Origin: Hermodice carunculata
Lineage: Eukaryota > Annelida > Polychaeta > Eunicida > Amphinomidae
Direction of reading: 5' to 3'
DNA length: 64,000 nucleotides
Assembly: GCA_964020975.1 (NCBI GenBank)
Contig: OZ026622.1
Coordinates: 81,364,365-81,428,364 of the forward strand
Numbering within the stretch: the stretch's first letter is position 1; every line of letters starts with the position of its first letter. The notes below the pieces were generated by a model. The model saw only the letters and a program-made list of their open reading frames with translations, was not told the DNA's origin and ran no database searches. Below, piece by piece: positions 23,097-36,688 of the stretch. The translations under genes were made by a program, and so were the position numbers.

Positions 23097-23276
23097 TGTT
23101 TTTTTTTTTAATCTGCAAGTCTTTTTTTTGTTTGTTTGCTTTTTTGTTTTTTGTTTTTTATCTTTTGGTTTTTTGCTTTTTTTTGTTTTTTGTTTTTGTT
23201 TGTTTTTGTTTTTTGTTTTTTGTTTTTTTTTGTTTTTTTGTTTTTGTTTGTTTGCTTTGTTTTGTTTTTGTTTTTC
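23097..23276. repeat. T/G-rich simple sequence
   Basis: Poly-T broken by single or double G and C (TTTTTTGTTTTT type). Phe/Cys- and Lys/Gln-rich open frames on both strands are artefacts. Confidence 0.9.
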
Positions 23277-23770
23277 TCCAAAATTTGAAAAACGACATCT
23301 CCGAGCATAACTTGTCAGTTGCTCTGAAATTGCTTATGGCTACTTCCGGGTACCTCAATACTTTAATTTGCTTACACAAAAGTATTGTAAATATGTAAAT
23401 GCTGACTGTGCAGCCTGTGAACATTGGTGCACAGGGTTCTCACTCTGTCACAAACGGGTCTGACATTACTTATGTTCATTATTGGGATAGTAAATTGACT
23501 TATAAAGGCTACTGGAAATCTATTCCTCGATTGATATTTGTAGCCATATCAATAGCATTATGCAACATATGCACCTAAATGTGAAGATATTTGAGGATGC
23601 TGACTCTCAGAGAGTTTTCCGTGAATCATTGGAACACTTCATAAGAATGTCGATAATGCAAAAAGAAGAATTCGCTACGAAATTCATTGGCATCACCTAC
23701 AGTTTGACGGAAGACGGATCAAAATATGTTGAAATGACATTTTGATCCAAAAGACAAATTTAATCAAATG

Positions 23771-24065
23771 TGGGTGACCCTGACCTATTTTCTAAGGTCA
23801 TTAAACACCTCTGTAAAGGACACTAAATTCAAAATCTTGCGAAAGAGGCCAACGATACCAAATATACTACAAATTTTATATTAATATTATACTTGTCAAT
23901 TTGATGCCGCATAATTTTGGGTCAACTATACATATTTTTGGGGTCAACGTGACAAGTTTTCGAAAGTCATTAAGCAATAAAGTAAAAGTCACTAAGTTCA
24001 ATATGTTGAGAAAGAACAGGACTAATGATACTAAATGTACCCCAGATATGTTTGATGTGAATGTT
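23771..24065. repeat. Tandem pair, ~170-bp unit
   Basis: Two units share AAGGTCATTAAACAC/AAAGTCATTAAGCA, GTCACTAAGTTCAA-like, GAAAGA and GA.ACTAAATNTAC in order. They are diverged and lie within the R cluster. Confidence 0.6.
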
Positions 24066-25016
24066 TGTTATTGCACAAGGTGCATTACCAAAAACTAGTT
24101 TCTCAAAGTCACAGAGGTATTACACTTGAGGGAATGAATAATTGACGATTGTCGTCCTATTATATATCAGAAGAGCATTGGACCCATGGGCCTGTTGTTT
24201 GTAAATCTAGTGTACGCTTCACTCCTAAGCCTAAAATTCAGTAAACAGCGTTTCTTAACAGCAACCCAATGTCCGATGAGTCTTTTCTAAGATTGTCATT
24301 TAGATAAAGAATTACACTTTTGAAGTATTACATTTGACAACAACCTCTTTTAGCTCGCCTGACAGAAAATTAGGCCTTCTGATCAAAATCACATTTCGAT
24401 ACTTCTATTTGTTATTGCTTGGCACCGAACAGTTTAAGCAGTATGTACTCAAGAGTTGCTCACATTTTGAGCTTTGCTAACTTGTGACCCGGCTGACTTT
24501 GAAGAGTCGTCCGTCGTCCATCTAAAATTCACATTTTCAGCTTCTTTCCTAAAACCGTCTATCAAATCAACTTCAGCCTTAGTGAGGATTTACCTTGGGT
24601 GGGTTTCTACAAAGTTTGTTCATATGGGCATGCCGCCCGTGATTTTTAAAATTTTCAAAGAATTTTCTGCTCATTTTTGGCAAAATATTATAAAACCACC
24701 GGGCCAATTGCGTCGTAATTGCATAGCAACACTTCCAGGGACCATTAGACCTTAATTTGCTCAACAGATGGTGCTGAGAATTTTTTTTTTTTAATTTTTA
24801 CGTGTTTCTGTTTAAACTATTTTAGACTTCTCCAAAACTGTGTTGTACATTGTGCTGACACATTGTTAAAAGGGAGCTTGTCGAAGGATCAAATAAAGTT
24901 GTTCACCAGGTGGTGATGTTGTTATTCCCTGTTTTGTTTTTTTTTTCTTTTCGGGATCGTAGGTGGCACTACGATTATTTTCTCCATTTTTTATGATTTT
25001 TCCCATTTTTCCCTTA

Positions 25017-25137
25017 TTCTTCTTCTTCTTCTTCTTCTTCTTCTTCTTCTTCTTCTTCTTCTTCTTCTTCTTCTTCTTCTTCTTCTTCTTCTTCTTCTTC
25101 TTCTTCTTCTTCTTCTTCTTCTTCTTCTTCTTCTTCT
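25017..25137. repeat. (TTC)n microsatellite
   Basis: About 40 TTC units; a homopurine/homopyrimidine tract that could form triplex DNA. Poly-Phe/poly-Arg frames are artefacts. Confidence 0.95.
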
Positions 25138-25800
25138 CTTTGCTTCTCCTGAACTGGAAGTTGGATCAACGTAAAACTTACTGGGACTGTATCTTGACTT
25201 GATCTCCACCAAATTGTTCACGACCTGGTGGTGCTATTTTTTTTAAATTTGTAGCAAATTGTAAAAATTAGGAAAAAATCAGTAAGGTGATATGTGTTAG
25301 TATTGTCACTGTGCAATTGGGAAAGCGGCAAATCTGACACATGGCCATGGTTATCCTTAAACGTTAATCGGAAAGTACATATTTGGTTTCTTTTGGTGTT
25401 GACTATTTGGGCCTTGAGTGACACTGAATGGTCATATGACATAGTGGCTAATATCTCGGTGATAGTGAATCATAGGGCCGTAGTTACCCTTAGAAACTAG
25501 TAGGAAAATACCTATGGTATCTCTTTGATTGTGTTAGTTTTGACCTTGAGTGACCTTGAAATGTCAAACTGACGTATTGGCATATATCGTGGCAATAGTA
25601 GACCCTGTCATTTTTCCTTGAAAAATTACTTGTGAACTTCATTGGTGAAGGCTGATATTACAAACAGTGATAACGGTCTTAAGGTCCACCTTGATATTCT
25701 GATGTTCACTGACCACTTCAGGCTGTACATGCAAGGTCAGCTTAGCAGGACTGTCACAGTCCTCTTGTTAACTGTATACACATATTCAGGAAACATTTAC

Positions 25801-27320
25801 TTGTTAAATTAACAAAACAAAAATGGTCATTTTGCTTACATAAGCAGAAACCTTCTTTGTATATTTCGACCTAAACAAAATGAGAGGTATTGATCAACTT
25901 CAGTGCATTTTTACACTATAGCTAGAATGGGACCACGTCAGCTACATTTCATAGCGGTTTGTTGATAAATTCAAATTATTGTACAAAGACCTTCATTGTT
26001 ATTGAAATTTTCGTTGCTCCACAGTTGACAAGGCGACAGTGGTTCAACAGTGCGTATAAACCTCGATATGCTTTGAGTGTGTGGTTTGTGGGCGAGATAG
26101 GGCGGCAATCGGAACCGGATCGATGCACCCCCAGTGAACAAGCAACTCTGGCCACACATGTGAAGAGAAACTGTACAAGCAGGAGAAAATGTGTGACATC
26201 TGACCAATTAATTTGAAGCAAAGAATGAAAGGAATATTCGCGCAATAATATACATTTATTTTTCTTTGTAAACAAAGAACATATCACATAATTGTTTGTC
26301 AAATATTCAACTTCAAATATAGCACTGAGACTTTGTACAGTGTTTAGGCAATCCAATCCATGCACAAGAACAAAACGATAACAATAGGAGGTATTTATAG
26401 TAACTTGGATCCTGAGCTGCCACTTGACAAGAAGGAGGGCAGATTCATGTATTTTGCAGGGCTAGATGATCTTCTCTGATGACATTAACAGCTTGAGAAA
26501 GCAAAAAGCTGAAAAAGTCATTCGCTGAGCTTTAAAACATACAAGATGGCAAAAGTATTTAGAAAATTACATTGGTTTGATAGAAATAGTGTTACATCTG
26601 AATCATGGTTAAGCATCATAACTGGTACAAGTGCCCTCATTATGATTGCCGCATAATTCAGTTGCCTTGAAACTGAGGGGACCACATCAGGTCTGCGGTT
26701 AACAGAGCTAAATATTAATACCACATATCACACTTCTTATCTACTTGCAAACGACTTGTACCAGAGGTGAGACTAAATGACAAAATATGCTTTTGTTCTG
26801 TTTCACATCCATAACAGCCTTGCAAGATGAAACTTTGAATGCAACATTTTTATGATACATGGTGCATTTGAGTCCTTGTTGTAGACATGAGTTCAAGCTC
26901 CATTTACAAGCACCATTTTAACACGTTTCATTCTGTATAAATATTACAGTATAGAAACAGATCATCTCTGGTTGCTCCAAATATGTGTCAATGAGGGACT
27001 GGTGGTTGTAATTTATGCATTTTACATTGTGTGTTTTGTGTAACATTAAACCTTAATGCACTTATGGTGGCAGCAGAGTACCAGTGTACTACTTTATGCA
27101 GGGTTAGATTTACGGTGACATATAGTAGACTTACTTTGGTTGGACTTTCGGCAGCAGAGTGACAGTAGAGTGCTTAAAATTTGGCATTATCATAATTTAC
27201 ACTGTAGTAAAACATAAACACAAAATCTTTTGTTATATTGACTGGCTTTTTGTGATATGACCATCGAAAGTTCATATGGAAATGGAAATGCACTTATTTG
27301 TTCAGTTGACGTTAATAATG
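25801..27320. other. No recognised gene
   Basis: Short open frames at about 25959-26216 and on the reverse strand lack recognisable domains. No repeat pairing seen. Confidence 0.4.
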
Positions 27321-27324
27321 GCAT

Positions 27325-27347
27325 CTCTCTCTCTCTCTCTGTCTCTC

Positions 27348-27390
<43 letters not shown>

Positions 27391-27492
27391 GTCTCTCTCT
27401 GTCTCTCTCTCTCTCTCTCAGTCTGATATATCTGAAGTTCATCCAAAATATTAAGAGCTCATAAGTATGCCTAATTAGCATAAAATCAAATT
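27325..27492 (-). repeat. (CT)n microsatellite with conserved flank (repeat G, copy 1)
   Basis: CT dinucleotides with occasional G (27325-27420), then a 70-bp flank. Read on the minus strand, the flank CTAATTAGGCATACTTATGA, a TTTTGGATGAACTTCAGAT phrase and CAGACTGAGAGAGAG match 43715-43790 closely. The microsatellite is therefore part of a dispersed repeat. Confidence 0.75.
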
Positions 27493-27494
27493 TT

Positions 27495-27608
<114 letters not shown>

Positions 27609-27854
27609 AATGATATGTTGACTTCATTGAATACTTTGAGTATTCAAAACGTTAAATCTTGAATATCTTCACACCTATAACAGAGATCCGTATATTTCCA
27701 ACTGTTACTTTCCGATATATGCAGTTTGTTGCATGTTAGGATGGAAATAAACTTTGTAGCAGTTAAATTTTCCCAATTATAGGCATTTTATATTTTAAAA
27801 CTTGAAGATCGTCAAGTTAAGACTTAGATATACACACAATTCCAAAGCTTACTG

Positions 27855-27965
27855 ATAAATTGAAACCTCTCCACAGAGGCCACCCTTGGGACTGGCAAAA
27901 AAGTGCCAGCGGTTGGGATATAGCCACCAGACGAGGGTCGGCCTTTTTAAGTATGGATGAGTATG
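27855..27965 (+). repeat. Dispersed repeat Y, copy 2
   Basis: CTCCACAGAGGCCACCCTTGG ... AGTATGGATGAGTAT, colinear with 4395-4500. Both copies lie downstream of a GA/CT microsatellite. Confidence 0.55.
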
Positions 27966-29567
<1,602 letters not shown>

Positions 29568-30329
29568 TCTTGATTATTATGTGCTCCCATACCCCCAAAC
29601 ATATATATTATGCTTCACAATATTCGTGGTCATCATTTTCATGTATAATTACTTCCTGTTCTTCACCTGTCTACTATTAGTCTTAGTTACTTTGAATTGC
29701 AGTTTTAATCCTCGAGCTCCCACCACCAGTATTCGCGTACTAATAGCCCTTGCCTCTTTCAACTACCCAATCTTCTGAAATTTCATGCATATCGTCTTCC
29801 TTCATCAACTTTCAACACTTTACGAAATTAATTATTATTCTCTCCCTTCTCGTCTCATTTCCCCCATTCCCCTTAACTCACTATAAGCTATTCTTGCGCA
29901 CATCTTACATTTGGTCATTCTCTCGTAAGGACCATCTCCCCAATTTCTAAACAAATCATGTTTCAGTTTATAAAATGACATCCCACCCCATACAGTCAAC
30001 GTCAGATAAAATTAACATTTACACTTATATTCGGACTCCAGATTTAAAATCAGGAATCAGGAATGTTTCATTCGACCAAAACCTATCCAACACACAGCCG
30101 AGAGCTTGTAGCACTATAAACATGATACAAAGAGCAATAACAAAGCAGAGAATCAATTTTTGGTCCGTCGACTCGCACTAAGGTTATGAAGCAACCGCTA
30201 TCATGCAAGCCACCAAAGATAAACTTAATATAATGGAAATATAAGAGTAAGCCAGTCGACAAGACAAACGTTTTAGAATACACTCATGTATCTAATCAAT
30301 GCAGCTGTGTCGGTAGATTACAGGTGTAA

Positions 30330-31438
30330 CTATTTGGAATTTGACAGGATTTTATTAAGAATTGTTTGGTGTATGAATATAAACTCCCAAGACTATGGGT
30401 GTCTAGTCTTGGGAGTTTATGTTCATATGTGTGTACTTGTTGACAACTAGCTTCTGTCACTTTGTTCAAATGTGGTTTTATCTCGTCATATATGCAAAAT
30501 TTGGAAAGGGATTATTTACTCTTCGGACAAAAAGCTTGTCTTTTTCTCTAATATTATATCATGGATATTAATTTGATGGTATCATGGACAAATTGTTAAA
30601 ATAAAGTGTGAGTTGATTATTGATCAATTCAAATAAAATAGTGGGTGATTGTAAAGATTTTTCAACTTCAATAATTTCAACTGTTTGAAAATTGGCTAGT
30701 TATATGCATTCTGATAACTCTGCTTCACAATACGAACTGCCTTTTTTAGATGCAAAACATCCATCAAGTTTGTGTCTCAGGCTAATGGAGAGTAATTAAG
30801 ACGAGACACTTCAAGACAGTTGTGTATGGATACAAGTATATTTTGCGGTACATAGTTTTTAAGTTCATAATACCAGTTACCTGAGAGACTTTGCATGAGA
30901 CTAATTGTGTGCATTTGTTCCAGTTTACATGTTTATCAGGAAAAAGGCCATAAAGGTTGAACTCATCTGCACAATCTGATTCACTATTTTCTATTTTGAG
31001 ACAGGGGATGTTTATTTTTTGTGGTTAATAAAAAGCATAAATTTGACATTTCCAATATTAAGTGATAGCGTTTCTTTTAGTCATATATTTACTTCATTTA
31101 ATTAAGAGTTAATATATACTGAAATGTCGCCTCCATTCGGCATTTGAAAAAGACTTAGTGTACTGAATGATGTTGTGTCATCCACAAAAATTATAAATTT
31201 GAAAAGTGAAGATGTGGAAGGTATGCTATTTATGCATGTAATGGAGGGCCAAATATGGAGCCTTGTGGGACCCCAGTATATATGTTACTAAACCTAGATT
31301 CCGCATCTTCAATAATGATAAATTGTTGATGATTACTTGAATAACTAAAGAAAAGTTCCAGAGCATTATAAATGTAATATTTGTGGACAAGATAGAATCC
31401 AATGGTAGTTCAATAACATAGATGATACTAACTGTATC

Positions 31439-31440
<2 letters not shown>
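30330..31440 (-). pseudogene. LINE B copy 1 RT and C-terminal region
   Basis: Relic of palm, thumb and C-terminal domains. GVPQGS and VDD are readable, but frames change several times and stops are frequent. The C-terminal pattern LKLLKLKNLYNH ... KKTSFLSEE ... QIPNSYTC resembles the LINE A end (LFKKLNVLRVSDLF ... NIVNCFVC), so both are one clade. Confidence 0.7.
30373..30426. repeat. Near-perfect hairpin, 23-bp arms
   Basis: ATGAATATAAACTCCCAAGA(CTA) at 30373-30395 pairs with 30404-30426 with one mismatch and an 8-nt loop. The sister copy (near 35835) has only one arm, so the palindrome arose after the copies separated. Confidence 0.9.

Positions 31441-31444
<4 letters not shown>

Positions 31445-31521
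<77 letters not shown>
31445..31521. repeat. (TA)n microsatellite
   Basis: Pure TA tract next to the 5' truncation of LINE B copy 1. Confidence 0.95.
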
Positions 31522-31524
<3 letters not shown>

Positions 31525-32809
31525 CTTCCATAATGGTTCACTGGTAGAATAAAATTTTTTGGTGTTTAAAAATTACATGCTTGCTACTGCATGGTTATGT
31601 TCAATGATAAGAGTGAAACCGGCTCACTGTTTGTCTTTGACAACTGCAGTTCAGTTTGTTTTTTTGTTTTTTGTTTTTTTTTTAACTTCTTGCCATCTCA
31701 GAGAAAACGGAAGACTCATGTTTATCCTTCCACACATTACGACTTTATGCCCATTTATGTGGATATCCTCATGATATCTAGCTGCAGTTGCCATCCGCTG
31801 CCTTTAATAACCATTTGGACTTTTGGTTTTCCTATTCGTGCACTTAAAACCTTGCTGGTGGTCTGTCCAACATTTCCCACACGATTTACACCTATTCTGA
31901 CCCCGGCATGCACATCCGTTTTCCTGTTTCAACACATTTCTAAAATCCCCTGATTTCCTTTCTGTTGCTGCTGCACCTTATGTCACACTCTCTGTCTCGC
32001 CTTCTCTCTAATTCTTTCCATGATCATCCTTCCTATGCCCATTTCTACTTCTATACTCCAGTAAATTTGCCCACCCCGATTATCCCTTTATGTGATAACA
32101 TGTTATAAATAAACATTATATTTCAGTTTCCATGCAGGTCTGTATGCAAAACCAACCTTCATATATACGCAGATTTAATACACGTTGTTACTTATTCGGA
32201 AGCAATGTATATGAAATATGTATGAAAGCCAACAGACTCAATGTTCAACAGCTGGTGATACAAAAATGACCTAACAGCTGAGTTAGAAGTCATTCAACCC
32301 TCCCCCACCATACCTTCTTGTGTCCCTAATAAAAGGTTTATCATCTCATATTGACCCCTTCCATCATGTTCTACTTATATGAGACATCCTTAAATTCCAT
32401 ATGACTTTCATTCGCCTTATTGCGTGATGAGCTCTTTGTTCAATTTCACTTTCACGTTACAATGTCCCTTTCCATGCACGCGCATTTCCTTCACAAACTC
32501 ATCAGCTGATTTAATACATTCTACTTCCCCTGTAGGAGTCACAGTAGATAAAACACACTACAATATAGGTTTTTATTACCCTTCTTATATCCATCGAAAT
32601 GCTAATTTAATACACACACCAATATAAATTTTTATTTCCCTTCTTATATCATTGAAGTGCTTATCCTTCGGATATTGTTTTAAGGACATATGTTAGGTTA
32701 GCAGTGACTTTCACAAATTGTTACAAATATCCCTTGATTCGTGTAAAGGGAGATAAGGTATACATTTTTTCAAAGCTAACAAAGTGAAGATACTCTTAAT
32801 TACAAGTGC
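31522..32809. other. Non-coding, pyrimidine-rich
   Basis: C/T-rich on the plus strand from about 31680 to 32100, with a 60-bp tandem pair at 32553-32670 (ACACACTACAATATAGG ... TTATTACCCTTCTTATATC). No gene recognised. Confidence 0.45.
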
Positions 32810-33990
32810 CTCTGGCTGTGCCTAGGTAAGACATTAAACTGACGTCAAAGGAGATAGTGTGTAAAAGGGGAAAGAACATCAATTTTAACCATGTTTCAAT
32901 AAATTTTTAAGTTACCTAAAGCCTAACAAAAATATATGTGTGGTTCCGGTAACCCAACCATCCCTATTGAAAAGCCCCGACCCTTAATAAATTGTATGAA
33001 ACATAAAAAAAGCCTTCAAGCTACCCTTCCCTACCACAAATTGACCGACCCTGGGTGAAAGATTTTATCGAGAGAGTGGCCGTCCTGTGCCGTTATTTTA
33101 CAGTAAAGTGAACTGAAACACAGCATATTATTTCAACTTGTTTGGAGAGTTAATTTGGGCCAGGGAAACATCATTGTTGCATAGCCAGTGTTGCTCAGTG
33201 CAGCAGCATAGCCCCAGTTATTTGGTGATCATTATCGTAATATTTTGCTAGGCCCCAGATGTCCATTCTCTGAGTTACCAGCAATCTTAACTTTATTGTG
33301 CCCACTTGGTTGTATCTGAAGCATTTATCATCATTCATAACAGATACAAGTGCGACATGATACCTTGAGCCAGCAAATTATGCACATTGGTGAGCGCCAT
33401 TTTAACACGGGGCAATGCATTGTGGAACAGTTGCACAAAAATACATTTGTTTTGGATATCAAAGTGAATCGTGACCACAGCATACATCATATCATATCAT
33501 TATTGTTTGCTGTGAAATATTTGTAAATATATACTTTTGGTTTCATATGTAATAAAAAAAAACCAAGATCGTCCCAATATATCCTCATTTACAAACCATT
33601 GGGTGCGAAATCCACAATTTTGAAAATGGCAGCCAAGTCCGTGGGTTAGTCGCGATTGGATCCTTTGAAGATGTAGTGTCCAAAATATATGTGTGATTAA
33701 TGTTAAGGGAAGGTTTATTTGTTTAATGAATGTAATGTGAAATATATAGTAGGGCTTTTTCAGTGTGAGCATTACCTAAAAATGTAAATACTATGCCTTG
33801 AAGATACCAGTTGTTGGTGGCAGTGAGCCCCAGAATAGGAATATTTTATCAGACAAGGAAGTTGCCCACATACAATGAATTAAGTTTTGCAGCACTGGAC
33901 ACAGGAGCCAAGAGCCCCCACCGAGTCAACGTTGGAGCTCAGTGGACAAGGCTGCCCTGATAGTGGATACAGGTCTTAAAGTAATATGTT
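32810..33990 (-). repeat. Dispersed repeat X, copy 2 (inverted relative to copy 1)
   Basis: The reverse complement is colinear with 18405-20395 but lacks the ~700-bp insertion and the 120-bp duplication of copy 1, so it is probably closer to the ancestral layout (about 1.2 kb). No coding potential. Confidence 0.75.
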
Positions 33991-35156
33991 ACACACAACA
34001 TACTCATACTTTCCCAAAGATATTGATTAAGCTTATTCAATTTTGTAAATAGGGACTTCAAATTTGCAATAAACTAAAGTTTAAGCAATGAATCAGCGTG
34101 TCTGAGATTTAAAAGAAAACTGCTGCCGTTTTGTCATCAGAGAAAATCAAAACTAGCTTTCCTTTGTGGTGTCTTCATTCTAATTCCAACCATCTGTATG
34201 TCGGGAACAACAAAAATATGCAATGAATCAAAAAGCGTGTCTCGGATTTTAAAAAAAATGGTGTTGTTTTGTCATCGGAGAAAATAAAAACTAGCTTTGT
34301 TTTGATATGTCGCCATTATAACTGCAAGCATGTGTATCTCAGGAATAAAAATACAAATATTTGAAATTTGGGACTTTCTTTAATTTGAATTGCGTTTTAT
34401 GGTTCGCCATAAATTTGCTGCAAAAATATATGAAAATGTATAATTGAATCGAAAATGTATATCAAAGAATGACAATCACTTATCTACAGTTTTATAACTG
34501 CTGTGCAAACACTGCTTCCAAGACACAAGTTGCACAACACGAATCTTTGGTTTATTAGGCTTTCTAACACAATATACTTTACTACACATTTTAAACAAAT
34601 TTGCAGTGTGATATACATAAACGAATCAGTCAGCATAGAGATAACTGATAACCTAACATATATTCTTAATTCCTTCCCATATTCTTTCTTCGCCTCTGTT
34701 ATAACACAGTGTTTCTGTTTCCTTTTCCATCATTTCCCATCTATCCAATTTTGACGATCTTCTGCGGTCTTGTATTGGATATTTCTGTTCTATTCCATTC
34801 TCCTATTTACATGCACGGAATTGTGTCTTTCATTTCATATTTTGTGTTTGATTTTTGCCCCCTTCCCCCCTCCCCCTTATTCAGTGCTGGTTCTGTTGAT
34901 GACATCTCTTAAGCATCTACAATAGTCTTCCTACAACAGCTCACGGATTGTCAAGGAGTCTATCTTGACAATGTATGCACAGATTCATTTCTCTTCAATT
35001 CATCTAAATTTCTTTACAATGAATATTGTGGTCACATCTGTTTTTACATAAAAATGTTGGAGTAGCTATATTATACCCTAACACTTGTTTAAAACAACAT
35101 TTGTGCATATCAAGGCTTGTACCGCTTTCTCTGCGCATTATATCCTCCATTCCTTT
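33991..35156. other. Non-coding, with a ~138-bp tandem pair
   Basis: Two units at about 34083-34220 and 34221-34355 share GCAATGAATCA, GCGTGTCT(G/C)(A/G)GATTT, GTTTTGTCATC(A/G)GAGAAAAT and AAAACTAGCTTT in order. The remainder shows nothing. Confidence 0.55.
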
Positions 35157-36510
35157 TCTTGATTATTATGTGCTCCCTTAACCCAAACATATATCTCATG
35201 CTTCAAAATATTCATGGTCATCATTTTCATGTATAGTTACTCACTGTTCTTCACCCATCTACCATTAGTCTTAGTTACCTTGAATTTCAGTTTTAATCGT
35301 CTCATTACCCCCATTTCCCTTAACTCTCTACAAGCTATTCTTATCACACATCCTACATTTGGTCATTCTCTCATAACCACCATCTCATCAATTTGTAAAC
35401 AAATCAGGTTTCAGTTTACAAAATGACATCCCATCCCATACTGTCAACGTCATATAAAATTAACTTTTGCACTTATATTCGAACTCCAATTTTAAAATCA
35501 GGAATTAGAAATATTTTAATTCGACCAAAACGTATGCAACTCACAGCCGAGAGCTTGTAGCACTATAAACATGATACAAAGTGCGATTACAAAGCAGAGA
35601 ATCAGGATTTGGTCGACAACTCATATTAAGATTATCAAGCAACCGCTATCATCCGAACTACCAAAGATAAACTTAATATAATGGAAATATATGAGTAAGC
35701 CAGCCGACAAGACACAAGTTTTAGAATACACTCATGTATCTAATCAATGCAGCTATGTCGGTAGATTGCAGATGTAACAATTTGGAATTTGACAGAGAAG
35801 TTCATAGGAATTTATTGTGAATTGTTTGGTGTATGAACAGAAAACCTCCAAGACTATGGTTGTGTACTTGTTAAGTAATAGCTTCTGGCATTTTGTTCAA
35901 ATATTGTACTATCTCGTAACATTTGCACAATTTGACAAAAGAATGATTTACTCTTTGGACAAAAAAGCTTGTCTTTTTCTCTAATATTATAATCATGAAT
36001 ATTAATTTGATGGCATCATGGACAAATTGTTACAATAAAGTGGGAGTTGTTATTGATTAATTTATAATGAAATAGTTGGTGATTGTAGAGGTCTTTCAAC
36101 TTCAATCATTTTAATTGTTTGAAAATTGGCTTAGTATGTGCATTGTAATATCTCTGCTTCACAATACGAACTGCCTTTTTGAGCTACATAAACTCCATGA
36201 AGATTGTGTCCCAAGGCTAGTAATTAAGGCGAGACATCACATACAGGAGAGTTGTAAATGGCTAAAAGTATATTTTGCGGAACACAGTTTTCAAGTTCAT
36301 AATACCAGTCTCCTGAGAAACTTTGCATGAGACTATTTGTGTGTATTTGATCCAGTTTACATGTTTATCAGGGAAAAGGCCATGAAAAGACACATATGCA
36401 CAATCTGATTCACTGTTTTCTATTTTGAGACAGAGAATATTTGTTTGTTTTGGGGTGTATAAAAAAGCCTAAATGGTCTTTCTAATATTAAGTGATAACT
36501 TTTTTTTTCG
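35157..36510 (-). mobile_element. LINE family B, copy 2, 3' part
   Basis: Directly repeated relative to 29568-31075, same strand, about 85% identical by eye with small indels. Carries the end of ORF2 in broken frames and the same 3' UTR; the 3' terminus (near 35157) matches copy 1 exactly in position. More strongly 5' truncated than copy 1: the GVPQGS/VDD part is absent. Confidence 0.75.
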
Positions 36511-36580
36511 TCTATAGTGCATATAGAAGACAATAATAAAGGTAAATATCATATTTGACGCAGCAAAGATGACAATTTGG

Positions 36581-36688
<108 letters not shown>

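Larger units (their letters stand above)
22131..25800 (+). repeat. Cluster of dispersed repeat R units
   Basis: A recurring, diverged phrase set appears at about 22420-22620, 22690-22960, 24480-24800, 24830-24940 and 25140-25480: TTCTCCTGAAC, then TTGGATC/GATC, a GGGATGTACCTTGGGTGGGT-like phrase, ATCTCCACCAAATTTGTTCA-like, CATGGTGGTGCTG, poly-T or poly-G with AATTTTG, and CTTTGAAATTGCATAG.NACACTTC-like. Related single copies lie at 39290-39670, 50265-50640 and 61740-62650, all in the same orientation. No protein-coding content; class unknown. Confidence 0.6.
29568..31440 (-). mobile_element. LINE family B, copy 1, 3' part
   Basis: On the minus strand, 31440 to about 30330 encodes the end of a CR1/Jockey-like ORF2 in broken frames. 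Recognisable pieces are YYIYNALELFFSYSSNHQQ, TGVPQGSIFGPP, FKFIIFVDDTTSFS (catalytic DD near 31160), YELKNYVPQNILVSIHNCLE, VLHLKKAVRIV and YSYTKQFLIKSCQIPNSYTC. A ~0.75-kb 3' UTR follows, ending at 29568. It is colinear, at about 85% identity by eye, with 35157-36510. Many breaks; 5' truncated at a (TA)n tract. Related to family A by its motif order. Confidence 0.75.

Noticed and set aside
23560-23745. Small gene or exon of about 61 codons
   Set aside because: No recognisable domain, no splice or neighbour support, and it lies in the repeat R cluster.
25959-26365. Overlapping open frames on both strands as a coding exon
   Set aside because: No similarity recognised and no splice-site context; frames on both strands suggest chance.
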